Shown here in pieces: positions 1 through 6,282 of a DNA stretch of 6,463 nucleotides (the first letter of the stretch is position 1; each line of letters opens with the position of its first letter). Source of the stretch: Nitrospinae bacterium RIFCSPLOWO2_12_FULL_45_22. Lineage in GTDB: Bacteria > 2-12-FULL-45-22. Location of the stretch: contig MHDQ01000118.1 in NCBI GenBank assembly GCA_001803565.1, positions 1 to 6,463 of the forward strand, in the 5' to 3' direction. A program made the position numbers and the translations under genes. The notes under the pieces are model-generated. The model made no database searches. It worked only from the letters and a program-made list of their open reading frames with translations, and was not told the origin of the DNA.

Positions 1-113
1 TTATGATAATAAGCGTCAGTAGATGTATAATCTAACATTCCATCTTGTCCCTCTTTTTTGAATTGCTTCTCTAATATGCGAAAAGCTAATGCTTCAGCTA
101 TAACTTCGGCAAG
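1..113 (-). pseudogene. Out-of-frame C-terminal continuation of the GHKL ATPase gene
   Basis: Past the ATPase stop at 98-100, a different minus-strand frame reads LAEVIAEALAFRILE, then a Lys/Glu-rich stretch, and ends in DAYYH at the window edge with no stop. From memory of the family (inference), large GHKL ATPases of this kind often end in a helical 'aE.i.eal...ile' segment followed by a YY-containing helix, so this looks like the real C-terminus. It is offset by one base from the main frame. The region normally lying between VKGSEVGA and this helix, roughly 100 residues by my estimate, is absent, which favours an internal deletion over a simple one-base error. A separate gene or a chance open frame remains possible. 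Confidence 0.5.
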
Positions 114-1627
114 AGGGCAGCTCCAACTTCGGAACCTTTCACAGTGAATGTGGTTCTTCCGACTTTACCGTCATCTGATAATTTTTTCAAAAATACTGGC
201 GACGCACGAACTTTTATATTATCAGGATCACTGCTTATAATATTTATGGGTAAGGACTCATCCAAAAGTTCAAAATGTTTTATCACAATAGAAAAAGTTT
301 TAGGCTGATTAACTATAATAGGGTGTTCATCAGGCGGAATTATGTGTAATCCTATGCCGAGTTTTTTAATTTTGGAATCATCAATGTCCTCCGTTGGAAT
401 TTCTTCTTCTAATTCGGTTAATTTCTTCTCGAAAACTTTTGAAATCTCTTCCGAAAGGTCATCTAATTTTTTCTTAAGATTTTCATTCATAACATCTCGT
501 TTGAGAAGTTCCTCAGCGCTTTTTAGTTCTTCGATGAAAGGTTGTAGAATTTCTTTACATTTTTTATAAAGTGCCTGTGCAAAAGGATGTTCAAGTATCA
601 AGCCATCGCGGAACGGATCTAATAATCTCATCGGACTATTTGTAGGGTGATTTGGATTATCTGGATTTGCTTCTTCCCGATCGTCATATTCACGAATTAA
701 TTTATCAATAAAATCGCACCGCAATTTACCTGTAAATCTCCGAGAAAAAGGTTCTGATTCGAGCCCAAAATGATTGCAATCATGAATAGCTGCCGCACTT
801 TTAACCAAAATACCTTCTCTATAGGGAAGGTTTTCTTGCTCAAAAGAAGTCGCATGCTTATGGATAACAAGGTGGGCTGTTGCGTCAGGATAATTAGGAA
901 TTATAAAATCGCTATCAAATACAAATTCTCCCACCGGATACTTATAGATGAGGCGATCCTCTCGGTTTTTGTTTAGATCTACGAGTGTTACCTCTCTGTT
1001 AGGATTAGAAAATAAATCTCGCAGGCTATAATATCTATAAAAATCTTTTAACAGAGTTTCATGTTGCGGGACTTTAAACCTACTCTGGACCTTAATAAAC
1101 ACTACTGTGCCGTTGCCTCTTGGAACACCGAGTTTGTCCCGCGTCACAGCAGTGACCTTTTTAGGGCGAGGTTCTGTAAAGCGACATTTTAAGGAGGGAG
1201 GAATAATCAGGCAATTATATTCATCTCCTTTAATACTTTCAAAACGAACATCGCCAAAAGCGGAAACATCTCTTGCACCTCGTCCATGGAGACCCCGGCG
1301 TGCTTTTCCTTTCTCAAATCCTGAAGTTCTTCTACCCAATGTACCAAGTTTACGGAACATTTCTTCTCTGCTCATCCCTCCAGCTCTATCGCGTACTATC
1401 ACAATAGATGATTGCCCTTTTTTTCTCCTCTCAATCTCTATTCTGATTTTCCCTGAAGCTAGTTTTCCTCCTTCATCTTCTAAATCTCGATAGCTATCAT
1501 CGGAATTCGTTATTAGTTCTACCAACCCACGTTCAATTTTTCCCCTCATAGCTCTCTCCATATTCTGACGCTTATAGCGTGGGTCTGCTCCGAGGTCCCA
1601 TTCGGCTGGGATTTCACCTCTTGGCAT
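98..1627 (-). CDS. GHKL-type ATPase (Hsp90/MutL/MORC-like), C-terminus disrupted
   Basis: The 509-residue product is a GHKL (Bergerat-fold) ATPase, probably cytoplasmic. Seen: the N-box ELITNSDDSY at residues 37-46, with E37 in the place of the catalytic base and N41 as the Mg-binding Asn; DRAGGMS at 80-86, equivalent to DxGxG; and a glycine-rich lid GLHGRGARD at 112-120. These match the Hsp90/MutL/MORC branch rather than sensor kinases, and I see no phospho-acceptor histidine domain or membrane segment. A Lys/Glu-rich, probably coiled-coil stretch lies at about 375-415, followed by a beta-rich region. The start at 1627 is chosen because GGAGGTGA lies just upstream; an in-frame ATG at 1648 would enlarge the overlap with the preceding gene. 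It overlaps the winged-helix gene by 14 bp, implying coupled translation. The frame ends soon after VKGSEVGA, while family-like sequence continues in another frame to the window edge, so the gene is probably truncated. The fold is secure; the biological role is unknown. Confidence 0.85.
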   Translation of the reverse strand: MPRGEIPAEWDLGADPRYKRQNMERAMRGKIERGLVELITNSDDSYRDLEDEGGKLASGKIRIEIERRKKGQSSIVIVRDRAGGMSREEMFRKLGTLGRRTSGFEKGKARRGLHGRGARDVSAFGDVRFESIKGDEYNCLIIPPSLKCRFTEPRPKKVTAVTRDKLGVPRGNGTVVFIKVQSRFKVPQHETLLKDFYRYYSLRDLFSNPNREVTLVDLNKNREDRLIYKYPVGEFVFDSDFIIPNYPDATAHLVIHKHATSFEQENLPYREGILVKSAAAIHDCNHFGLESEPFSRRFTGKLRCDFIDKLIREYDDREEANPDNPNHPTNSPMRLLDPFRDGLILEHPFAQALYKKCKEILQPFIEELKSAEELLKRDVMNENLKKKLDDLSEEISKVFEKKLTELEEEIPTEDIDDSKIKKLGIGLHIIPPDEHPIIVNQPKTFSIVIKHFELLDESLPINIISSDPDNIKVRASPVFLKKLSDDGKVGRTTFTVKGSEVGAALLPKL

Positions 1628-2261
1628 TTCTTTCACCTCCTTTTTCACCTAAGAGTAATGCAAACTTCTTTCGACAGGAATTCACATAATTTTTAACTTC
1701 TTCTTTTTTCAGTTCTTCGGCTACTGAGTAGAGTTGCTCTAGTCGAGCGTTTAATACCTCGGCTCTAGTGTTTACGGTACAGACAATTGATTCAGCGAAC
1801 TCAGCATGTGAAATTTCTGCTTCTTCTCCGTACTCCCTAAACTTTTTGAAAGCTACACTTTTAAGAAGTTCTTTTAGTTTTCGATCTGCGGCTAAGCGGT
1901 CTCCTATTGGTCTATGTTCACCTAAATATTGTTCGATTCGTGGTTTATTCACTTTTATCCATTTAATTCCCTCAGCGGTAAGTATCCATCCTCCAACGCT
2001 CTTGACTGTTCTCTTCCTTTCGCTTTCTCCTTTAACTAAGGCCCCATATTTCGGCTTTTTTGCCGCTTCCAGCGCAAAACGGGCAGGTGCAAGATCTGGA
2101 TACTCCGGGTATTTTACCCAAGAAAATTTGGATGGAGCTACTTGGTAACACTTTAAAGCAATGTCTTCTGTATGAACGCGCTTCTGCCACCCTCCTAAAA
2201 GATAAAGGGCATAGAGAACGATATCCTTATCACTTAACTTATCTAATTTTTGTTCCTTCAT
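1614..2261 (-). CDS. Winged-helix-like protein, partner of the GHKL ATPase
   Basis: This 215-residue soluble protein belongs to no family I can name with certainty. Residues 10-50 (SDKDIVLYALYLLGG, then VHTEDIALKCY and FSWVKYPEYPD) look like a helix-turn-helix in which the 'tEdIA' helix follows a Gly-Gly turn. GGWILTAEGIKW at 90-101 resembles the closing strand and helix of a winged-helix domain ('GW.LT..G'). The C-terminal half, about 115-205, is charged and helical, rich in Lys/Glu with conserved-looking Phe and Cys (AFKKF, EFAESIVCTVN, CRKKFALLL); it could mediate protein-protein contact. I chose the ATG at 2261 because AAAAGGAA lies seven bases from it; the upstream GTG/ATG at 2288/2285 lacks a ribosome-binding site and would add nine residues. 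Its overlap with the ATPase suggests one transcript and a joint function. It might be a DNA-binding subunit or repressor of the cassette (inference). Confidence 0.8.
   Translation of the reverse strand: MKEQKLDKLSDKDIVLYALYLLGGWQKRVHTEDIALKCYQVAPSKFSWVKYPEYPDLAPARFALEAAKKPKYGALVKGESERKRTVKSVGGWILTAEGIKWIKVNKPRIEQYLGEHRPIGDRLAADRKLKELLKSVAFKKFREYGEEAEISHAEFAESIVCTVNTRAEVLNARLEQLYSVAEELKKEEVKNYVNSCRKKFALLLGEKGGERNAKR
1633..1640 (-). promoter_or_regulatory. Shine-Dalgarno deciding the GHKL ATPase start
   Basis: The minus strand reads GGAGGTGA, then five bases (AAGAA), then ATG at 1627-1625. This near-perfect anti-16S match lies inside the end of the winged-helix gene. It supports the start at 1627 over the in-frame ATG at 1648, which has no comparable site. 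Confidence 0.8.
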
Positions 2262-2344
2262 TTCACATTCCTTTTGCTTTAGCATCACATTATTTACTGA
2301 AATTTAAATAAGATCTTTTCAAGCAAAATGTCGCCTAACTTGTT

Positions 2345-2359
2345 TATATCCGTACTTCG
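2345..2359. repeat. Direct repeat copy of the operator-like half-site
   Basis: TATATCCGTACTTCG here matches TATATCCGAACTTCG at 2417-2431 with one difference, 72 bp apart. A shorter inverted copy (CGAAGTTC) lies between them at 2387-2394. Spaced related copies upstream of a putative DNA-binding protein suggest a multi-site operator. Confidence 0.5.
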
Positions 2360-2417
2360 CTTTTTATCCCAGATTGGGAGGATAGACGAAGTTCTTTTTT
2401 TGTACTATTTTGGAGGT

Positions 2418-2436
2418 ATATCCGAACTTCGGATAT
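2418..2436. repeat. Perfect 19-bp palindrome, operator-like
   Basis: The sequence is ATATCCGAACTTCGGATAT: two 9-base arms around a central C. It lies 14 bases past the E2 stop and upstream of the winged-helix gene. No T-tract follows on the minus strand, so a dimeric-protein binding site fits better than a terminator. Confidence 0.65.
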
Positions 2437-2446
2437 TGTTACAATA
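2434..2446. repeat. 13-bp palindrome abutting the first
   Basis: The sequence is TATTGTTACAATA: six-base arms around a central T, sharing three bases with the neighbouring 19-bp palindrome. It ends four bases from the E2 stop codon. It could be a second binding half, or part of a weak hairpin at the end of the E2 message. Confidence 0.45.
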
Positions 2447-2449
2447 AAA

Positions 2450-3640
2450 TTAAACCCAGGATATGGAAGGGAGGTTATTTTCTAATTTCTCTTTAATATC
2501 CGAGAGAAAAGAGGCAGCCAATGCACCATCTACTATTCGATGATCAGCAGCTAGCCCCAGGGTCATAATGGGTCTTATAGTCAACTCTCCCCTTGTTACC
2601 CAGGGGCGCTCCCTTATCCTTCCTACAGAAAGAATAGCCGTTTGAGGCGGGTTAATGATAGCCGTAAAGTAATCAACGCCATACATCCCCAGATTAGAGA
2701 TGGTGAAGGTACCTCCCTCTACCTCAGAGAAAGCCAGCTTATTATCCAGTGCCTTCTGAACTAGACTCGCTCTCTCTATCACTATATCAGATAAGGATTT
2801 ATCCGGTACACCTTTTATTACCGGCACTATAAGCCCTTCATCGGTTGCTACTGCCAGACCAATATTGATCTCTTTCAAAATCCTTATCTTATCGCCCTCC
2901 AGAGTAGCATTGAAGAGGGGAAATTGCGCTATAGAGAAGGTTACTATCTTAACCAATATATCGTTATAGGAGAGCTCTGGTATCCGCAGAAGGAACTTAG
3001 TCCTTAAGGCTTGCAGTTCATGGGCATCTATCTCGGTAAATAGATAGATATGGGGAATGGTAGAATAACTGGTTCCGAGCCTCTGGGAGATGATTTTTCT
3101 GCGGCGGCTCATAGGTATTATAGCCCCTAAGGTCAGGGATTCCTTTCCTTCGGCTATCTCCTCCTTGCCCTGAGCTTCCCAAAATGCCTCCACATCTTCT
3201 CTAGTTATCCTGCCACCAGGTCCGGTACCTTTTACCCCGGATAAATTGATCCCCTTTGCCTGGGCCAGCTTCCTTGCCGCCGGGGAGGCCTTTAGCTTAT
3301 CGGAAACCTGGTGCCGTTCAATGATTAATTCTTTCTGCGTAGTGCCTGACACCGTCTCTAAAGGCTTACTAACCAGATCTCCTGGGGATAGTTCCTCACC
3401 TTTATTAGCTATTAGGGCAAGGGTTTGGCCGACCGGGATAGGTTCTTCCGAGGGCATTATTAATATTTTTGCCAGGACCCCGGAACAAGGGGCCTCTATT
3501 TCGTACTCGATCTTATCCGATTCAATCCGGAGGATGGTTTGCCCTTCCTCTACCCTCTCTCCTTCGTCTACTAGCCATTCTACTACTTTCCCTTCGGTCA
3601 TGGACATGCCCAGTTTAGGCATAATAATCTTCCAGGCCAT
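2450..3640 (-). CDS. acoC: Dihydrolipoyl acyltransferase (E2) of the acetoin/pyruvate dehydrogenase complex
   Basis: The 396-residue E2 core transfers the acyl group made by E1 from its swinging lipoyl arm to CoA. Three parts are visible. A single lipoyl domain spans about 1-78, with the lipoylated lysine K43 in ESDKIEYE. After a short linker, the peripheral subunit-binding domain is at about 117-152 (KASPAARKLA, then GTGPGGRITREDV). The catalytic CAT domain spans about 172-396 and ends with the active-site DHRIVDG, with H367 and D371 as catalytic residues. The length is normal for a one-lipoyl E2. The ATG at 3640 has GGAG eight bases upstream. It follows E1 beta in the same direction but across a 199-bp gap containing a long inverted repeat. 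The acoC symbol rests on the AcoA-like neighbouring E1; pyruvate or a branched-chain 2-oxoacid as substrate cannot be excluded from E2 alone. Confidence 0.93.
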   Translation of the reverse strand: MAWKIIMPKLGMSMTEGKVVEWLVDEGERVEEGQTILRIESDKIEYEIEAPCSGVLAKILIMPSEEPIPVGQTLALIANKGEELSPGDLVSKPLETVSGTTQKELIIERHQVSDKLKASPAARKLAQAKGINLSGVKGTGPGGRITREDVEAFWEAQGKEEIAEGKESLTLGAIIPMSRRRKIISQRLGTSYSTIPHIYLFTEIDAHELQALRTKFLLRIPELSYNDILVKIVTFSIAQFPLFNATLEGDKIRILKEINIGLAVATDEGLIVPVIKGVPDKSLSDIVIERASLVQKALDNKLAFSEVEGGTFTISNLGMYGVDYFTAIINPPQTAILSVGRIRERPWVTRGELTIRPIMTLGLAADHRIVDGALAASFLSDIKEKLENNLPSISWV

Positions 3641-3661
3641 CTACTAAACTCCAAAAAATGC

Positions 3662-3837
3662 AAAGCTTAAAACGCAAAGCGCAAAACTAAGGTTAGACCG
3701 TAAGACCTAAGAGCGTTAGGAGAGAGGAGTAAGACATAAGTGGTAATGGACAAAACCAATTTCACCTTACTCCTCACCCCTTACGACTTACGCCCTATTT
3801 CTCGGCTCTACACCTTGCGCTTTACACTTTTAGCTTT
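3662..3837. repeat. Long imperfect inverted repeat between E1 beta and E2
   Basis: The outer arms at 3662-3684 and 3815-3837 match at 19 of 23 positions, including a run of nine (AAAGCGCAA against TTGCGCTTT). An inner pair at 3724-3733 and 3766-3775 (GAGGAGTAAG/CTTACTCCTC) is perfect, and a CGTAAG/CTTACG pair lies between them. On the minus strand the hairpin would be followed, after three bases, by six T residues (3658-3653) just before the E2 ribosome-binding site. It could be an attenuator or partial terminator lowering E2 relative to E1, or a MITE/REP-like insertion (inference). Confidence 0.6.
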
Positions 3838-3839
3838 CT

Positions 3840-4811
3840 TTACAGGATTTGACGGGCAGCCCTCAGGATCTTCTCTTCATCGGGTAAATAATGCTTCTCC
3901 AAAACAGGGTTGAAAGGTATAGGGACATCCGGGGCCGCTACCCTCTTAATAGGGGCATCCAGGGAATCAAAGGCCTCATCAGCAATCAGAGCCGCTATCT
4001 CTCCGCCAAACCCCCCAGTAAGGCACGCTTCATGGACTATAATTACCCGGCCGGTCTTTTCTACTGAGCTAAAGATAGCTTCCTTATCCAGAGGAACCAG
4101 GGTGCGTAAATCAATGACTTCTGCTTTAATTGCCTCTTTAGAGAGGATGTCCGCGGCCGAGAGACAGATATCTACCATGCGGGACCAGGAGATCAGGGTA
4201 AGGTCTTTACCTTCCCGCAGGATTTGTGCCTTTCCCAGTGGAATAGTATACTCCCCTTCTGGCACCTCTCCTTTCTTCCCATAGAGGAGCTTATGCTCAA
4301 TAAAAATAACCGGGTTATTATCCTTTATGGCAGCCTTCAGGAGGCCCTTAGCATCCTGAGGGGTAGAGGGCATGACTACTTTGAGGCCCGGGGTATGGGC
4401 AAACCAGGCCTCCAGACTCTGAGAATGCTGAGCTGAAGCACTGAACCCTGCACCAGCACAGGTCCTGATAGTGAGAGGCAAGGTGGCTTTCCCGCCAAAC
4501 ATATACCGCATCTTAGCCGCCTGGTTGACAATCTGATCCATAGCCACGGCAGTAAAATCTATAAACATTAATTCTATTACCGGCCTCATACCGGTGACGG
4601 CTGCGCCAATAGCTGAGCCAACGATAGCAGCTTCAGTAATCGGGGTATCCCGGACTCTTTCTTCGCCAAAATCTTCCAATAAACCACCGGTAACGCCAAA
4701 TACTCCACCCATCAGGCCTATATCTTCCCCGGCAATAAATACAGTGGGGTCTTTCTTCATCTCTTCCCGAAGGGCTTCATTTATAGCCTGAGCAAAGGTT
4801 ATCTCTCGCAT
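3840..4811 (-). CDS. acoB: Thiamine-diphosphate dehydrogenase E1 component, beta subunit
   Basis: This 323-residue beta subunit forms the alpha2-beta2 E1 heterotetramer that decarboxylates the 2-oxo substrate and acylates E2. The N-terminal pyrimidine-binding domain (about 1-175) shows [18 protein letters not shown] and [19 protein letters not shown]60 in ITE is the conserved glutamate that activates the thiamine aminopyrimidine. The C-terminal transketolase-like domain (about 190-320) holds [18 protein letters not shown] and [16 protein letters not shown], and ends in the usual [17 protein letters not shown] region. Length is typical. The ATG at 4811 is chosen because AGGAGGG lies four bases upstream and the protein then begins [14 protein letters not shown] as in the family; the frame is open for 25 more codons upstream, but those overlap E1 alpha and look unlike protein. 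It lies 13 bp after E1 alpha, so the two are surely co-transcribed. Confidence 0.94.
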   Translation of the reverse strand: MREITFAQAINEALREEMKKDPTVFIAGEDIGLMGGVFGVTGGLLEDFGEERVRDTPITEAAIVGSAIGAAVTGMRPVIELMFIDFTAVAMDQIVNQAAKMRYMFGGKATLPLTIRTCAGAGFSASAQHSQSLEAWFAHTPGLKVVMPSTPQDAKGLLKAAIKDNNPVIFIEHKLLYGKKGEVPEGEYTIPLGKAQILREGKDLTLISWSRMVDICLSAADILSKEAIKAEVIDLRTLVPLDKEAIFSSVEKTGRVIIVHEACLTGGFGGEIAALIADEAFDSLDAPIKRVAAPDVPIPFNPVLEKHYLPDEEKILRAARQIL

Positions 4812-4815
4812 AATT

Positions 4816-4822
4816 CCCTCCT
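4816..4822 (-). promoter_or_regulatory. Shine-Dalgarno deciding the E1 beta start
   Basis: AGGAGGG on the minus strand lies four bases before the ATG at 4811-4809, in the 13-bp gap after the E1 alpha stop. It fixes the start and excludes the longer open frame reaching 4886. Confidence 0.85.
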
Positions 4823-4824
4823 GA

Positions 4825-5787
4825 TTATGGTGTAAAGACATCTTCCAGCAACTTTTCCGTAGTGGGGTGCGGGCACTCCTCGGCATATTTTACAGTCTCT
4901 GCTATAGTCGCTCTTATCTCTTCCTCCATGGTTTCAAAACCCCTGGTTGTAAGTATCTTCATTTCTAATAGCTTATTCCTAAATCGCTTTATCGGGTCTT
5001 TTTTGGCCCACTCTTCCATCTCATTTTTAGTCCGATAGGCCATTGGGTCTCCTTCAAAATGACCCCGCAACCGATAAGTCTTGCACTCAATAAGGGTAGG
5101 CCCCTCCCCTGCCCGGGCCCTTCCTACTGCCTCATGGACCGCCTCATAGACCGCCAACACATCATTACCATCAATAGTTATACCCGGTATGCCATAGGCC
5201 TGGGCCCTATTAGATATATCCCTTATGTTTTGGTGTTTAGTCTGGCAAACGGATATTCCATAGAGGTTGTTTTCACAGATAAATATTACTGGTAGGCGCC
5301 AGACAGAGGACAGGTTAATCCCTTCATGAAAGGTGCTCTGGTTAGAAGCCCCATCACCAAAGAAGCATAGTGTTACCTGATCAGTCTTCCGGAGTTTAGC
5401 CGATAAACCTGCACCAGGGGCTATGGCCAGCCCTCCCCCCACAATGCCGTTAGCGCCTAAAATACCAATGTCCAGGTCAGAAATATGCATAGAACCACCC
5501 TTGCCTTTGCAGTATCCAGCTTCTTTACCATATATCTCCGCCATCATCTTCCGGAGGTCTCCGCCCTTAGCAATACAATGGCCGTGACCCCGGTGGGTAC
5601 TGGTTATATAATCATCCCTTCTCAGGGTAGTACAGGCCCCCGTGGCTACAGCCTCCTGCCCCACATATAAGTGGACAAACCCCGGGATACGGCCCTGAGC
5701 AAATAGTTCTGCTAACTTAAGCTCAAAATGACGGATAGTAACCATAACCTTCAATAATCCTAAAAGCTCCTTCTCAGTCAGGTCCAT
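4825..5787 (-). CDS. acoA: Thiamine-diphosphate dehydrogenase E1 component, alpha subunit (acetoin type)
   Basis: This 320-residue alpha subunit binds the diphosphate of thiamine diphosphate and partners E1 beta. The classic motif is complete: GDG at 144-146 and NN at 173-174, within [16 protein letters not shown] and FICENNLYG. Also present are [12 protein letters not shown] at 39-50, [12 protein letters not shown] at 64-75 and KGGSMHISD at 96-104. In the regulatory-loop region it reads [10 protein letters not shown]. From established family patterns, GHFEGD is usual in acetoin dehydrogenase AcoA, whereas pyruvate dehydrogenases generally show GHSxSDP; this is why I favour acetoin, although related 2-oxoacid enzymes share it. 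Length is normal for bacterial heterotetrameric E1 alpha. The ATG at 5787 follows GGGGAGGA at a six-base spacing. It is the first gene of the minus-strand operon, so its promoter must lie beyond 5787; no strong -35/-10 pair stands out there. Confidence 0.94.
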   Translation of the reverse strand: MDLTEKELLGLLKVMVTIRHFELKLAELFAQGRIPGFVHLYVGQEAVATGACTTLRRDDYITSTHRGHGHCIAKGGDLRKMMAEIYGKEAGYCKGKGGSMHISDLDIGILGANGIVGGGLAIAPGAGLSAKLRKTDQVTLCFFGDGASNQSTFHEGINLSSVWRLPVIFICENNLYGISVCQTKHQNIRDISNRAQAYGIPGITIDGNDVLAVYEAVHEAVGRARAGEGPTLIECKTYRLRGHFEGDPMAYRTKNEMEEWAKKDPIKRFRNKLLEMKILTTRGFETMEEEIRATIAETVKYAEECPHPTTEKLLEDVFTP

Positions 5788-5866
5788 AATTTGTCCTCCC
5801 CAGGTCTTTGCTGACTCCCAGTGTTACGTTTAGACCAAAAATTACAACAATCAACGGAAAATAAGG

Positions 5867-5915
5867 TAACACTTTTCCCCCTGAAAGTTCAACCAAAAAA
5901 AAAGGGGAAGTGTTA
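5867..5915. repeat. Imperfect inverted repeat upstream of the E1 alpha operon
   Basis: TAACACTTTTCCCC at 5867-5880 pairs with GGGGAAGTGTTA at 5904-5915 if two T residues are bulged, with a run of nine A in the loop. An additional AGTGTTAC at 5820-5827 could compete for the first arm. Position suggests a control site or leader structure for the dehydrogenase operon, but no function can be assigned. Confidence 0.4.
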
Positions 5916-6019
5916 TAAAGAGGAAAGACAAAGGAATCAGGAAGACACGCTAATGTTTCTTAAGACAGCCGAGGAATATGGGATAACAGGAATAAAAAAT
6001 TCACCCCACATAAAAAAAT

Positions 6020-6100
6020 AGGTGTAACCATCCTCAAAACCGTTTATAATAAAGGGGAGATTAACATTAAAGGAGGTTACACCTTAGGGCAAGGTGTACC
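6020..6100 (+). promoter_or_regulatory. Two mutually exclusive hairpins around a TATAAT
   Basis: AGGTGTAACC at 6020-6029 is perfectly complementary to GGTTACACCT at 6075-6084. The latter (6075-6085) also pairs with AAGGTGTACC at 6091-6100, with one bulged base and a five-base AGGGC loop. Only one structure can form in a single RNA. The shared arm overlaps the end of the AAGGAGG ribosome-binding-like site (6070-6076). TATAAT at 6045-6050 is a perfect -10 match, though the bases at the -35 position are poor (GTGTAA). A transcript starting at this -10 would lack the first arm, so the alternative-RNA model needs a promoter further upstream. Confidence 0.4.
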
Positions 6101-6273
6101 ACAAAAGAATCTATTTAGCTGGAGGAGGCATTAAGAGGACTCTTAGGCACTCACACCTATCACCGGGGCATAAGAGAGATGCAGTTGAAATGATCGCTGG
6201 TCGTTTTGGATTTCAAACAGACAACAAAACAGAAAAAATTATACGAAAAGAGGGCTCCGGTAAATCCTTATAA
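6085..6273 (+). pseudogene. Small open frame with a lost start codon, unknown function
   Basis: AAGGAGG at 6070-6076 is followed after eight bases by TAG at 6085-6087, where a start would be expected, then by an uninterrupted 61-codon frame beginning GKVYHKRIYLAGGG, passing through HSHLSPGHKRDAVEMIAGRF and ending in EGSGKSL at a TAA. TAG is one base from TTG. I infer a start codon lost by mutation, or a remnant of a larger gene. A GTG at 6094 could start a 59-residue product, but its spacing from the ribosome-binding site is too long. I do not recognise the sequence. It stops ten bases before the tRNA. Confidence 0.35.
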
Positions 6274-6282
6274 ATAGTAGCG

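Larger units (their letters stand above)
2262..2449. promoter_or_regulatory. AT-rich spacer with operator-like repeats upstream of the winged-helix gene
   Basis: This 188-bp gap separates the E2 stop from the winged-helix start. It holds a perfect 19-bp palindrome at 2418-2436, a second palindrome at 2434-2446 and a 15-bp direct repeat (2345-2359 and 2417-2431). A leader start for the cassette must lie here or further upstream, but I find no clear minus-strand -35/-10 pair, and no minus-strand hairpin followed by a T-tract to end the E2 transcript. Repression or autoregulation by the winged-helix product is an inference from position. Confidence 0.5.
5788..6282. other. Intergenic region between E1 alpha and tRNA-Leu
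   Basis: This 495-bp region separates the divergent E1 alpha gene and the tRNA. It contains no protein gene I can identify. It holds six related GTGTTAC/GGTGTAAC-type motifs, a hairpin at 5867-5915, alternative hairpins at 6020-6100, a TATAAT at 6045-6050, a damaged small open frame at 6085-6273 and a 6-bp-arm palindrome TAAGAGGACTCTTA at 6132-6145. An open frame at 5821-6021 starting with GTG encodes a Lys-rich 66-residue peptide without a ribosome-binding site and is probably not real. Confidence 0.6.

Noticed and set aside
1107-1493. 128-codon plus-strand open frame inside the ATPase gene
   Set aside because: It is antisense to the clearly conserved ATPase motifs (N-box and lid region) and has no family-like features.
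2354-2401. Possible plus-strand intrinsic terminator: ACTTCG/CGAAGT stem with an inner TATCC/GGATA stem, followed by seven T residues
   Set aside because: No plus-strand gene lies upstream, and the stem is interrupted by large internal loops. The same sequence is better explained by the operator-like repeats.
3246-3647. 133-codon plus-strand open frame opposite E2
   Set aside because: It is antisense to the lipoyl and subunit-binding domains of E2; a shadow of biased codon use.
4812-4886. Longer N-terminus for E1 beta (25 extra codons)
   Set aside because: It overlaps the end of E1 alpha, does not resemble family N-termini, and the strong Shine-Dalgarno sits just before the ATG at 4811.
5821-6021. 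66-codon plus-strand open frame starting with GTG
   Set aside because: No ribosome-binding site, a low-complexity Lys/Gln-rich peptide, and it spans the inverted repeat at 5867-5915.
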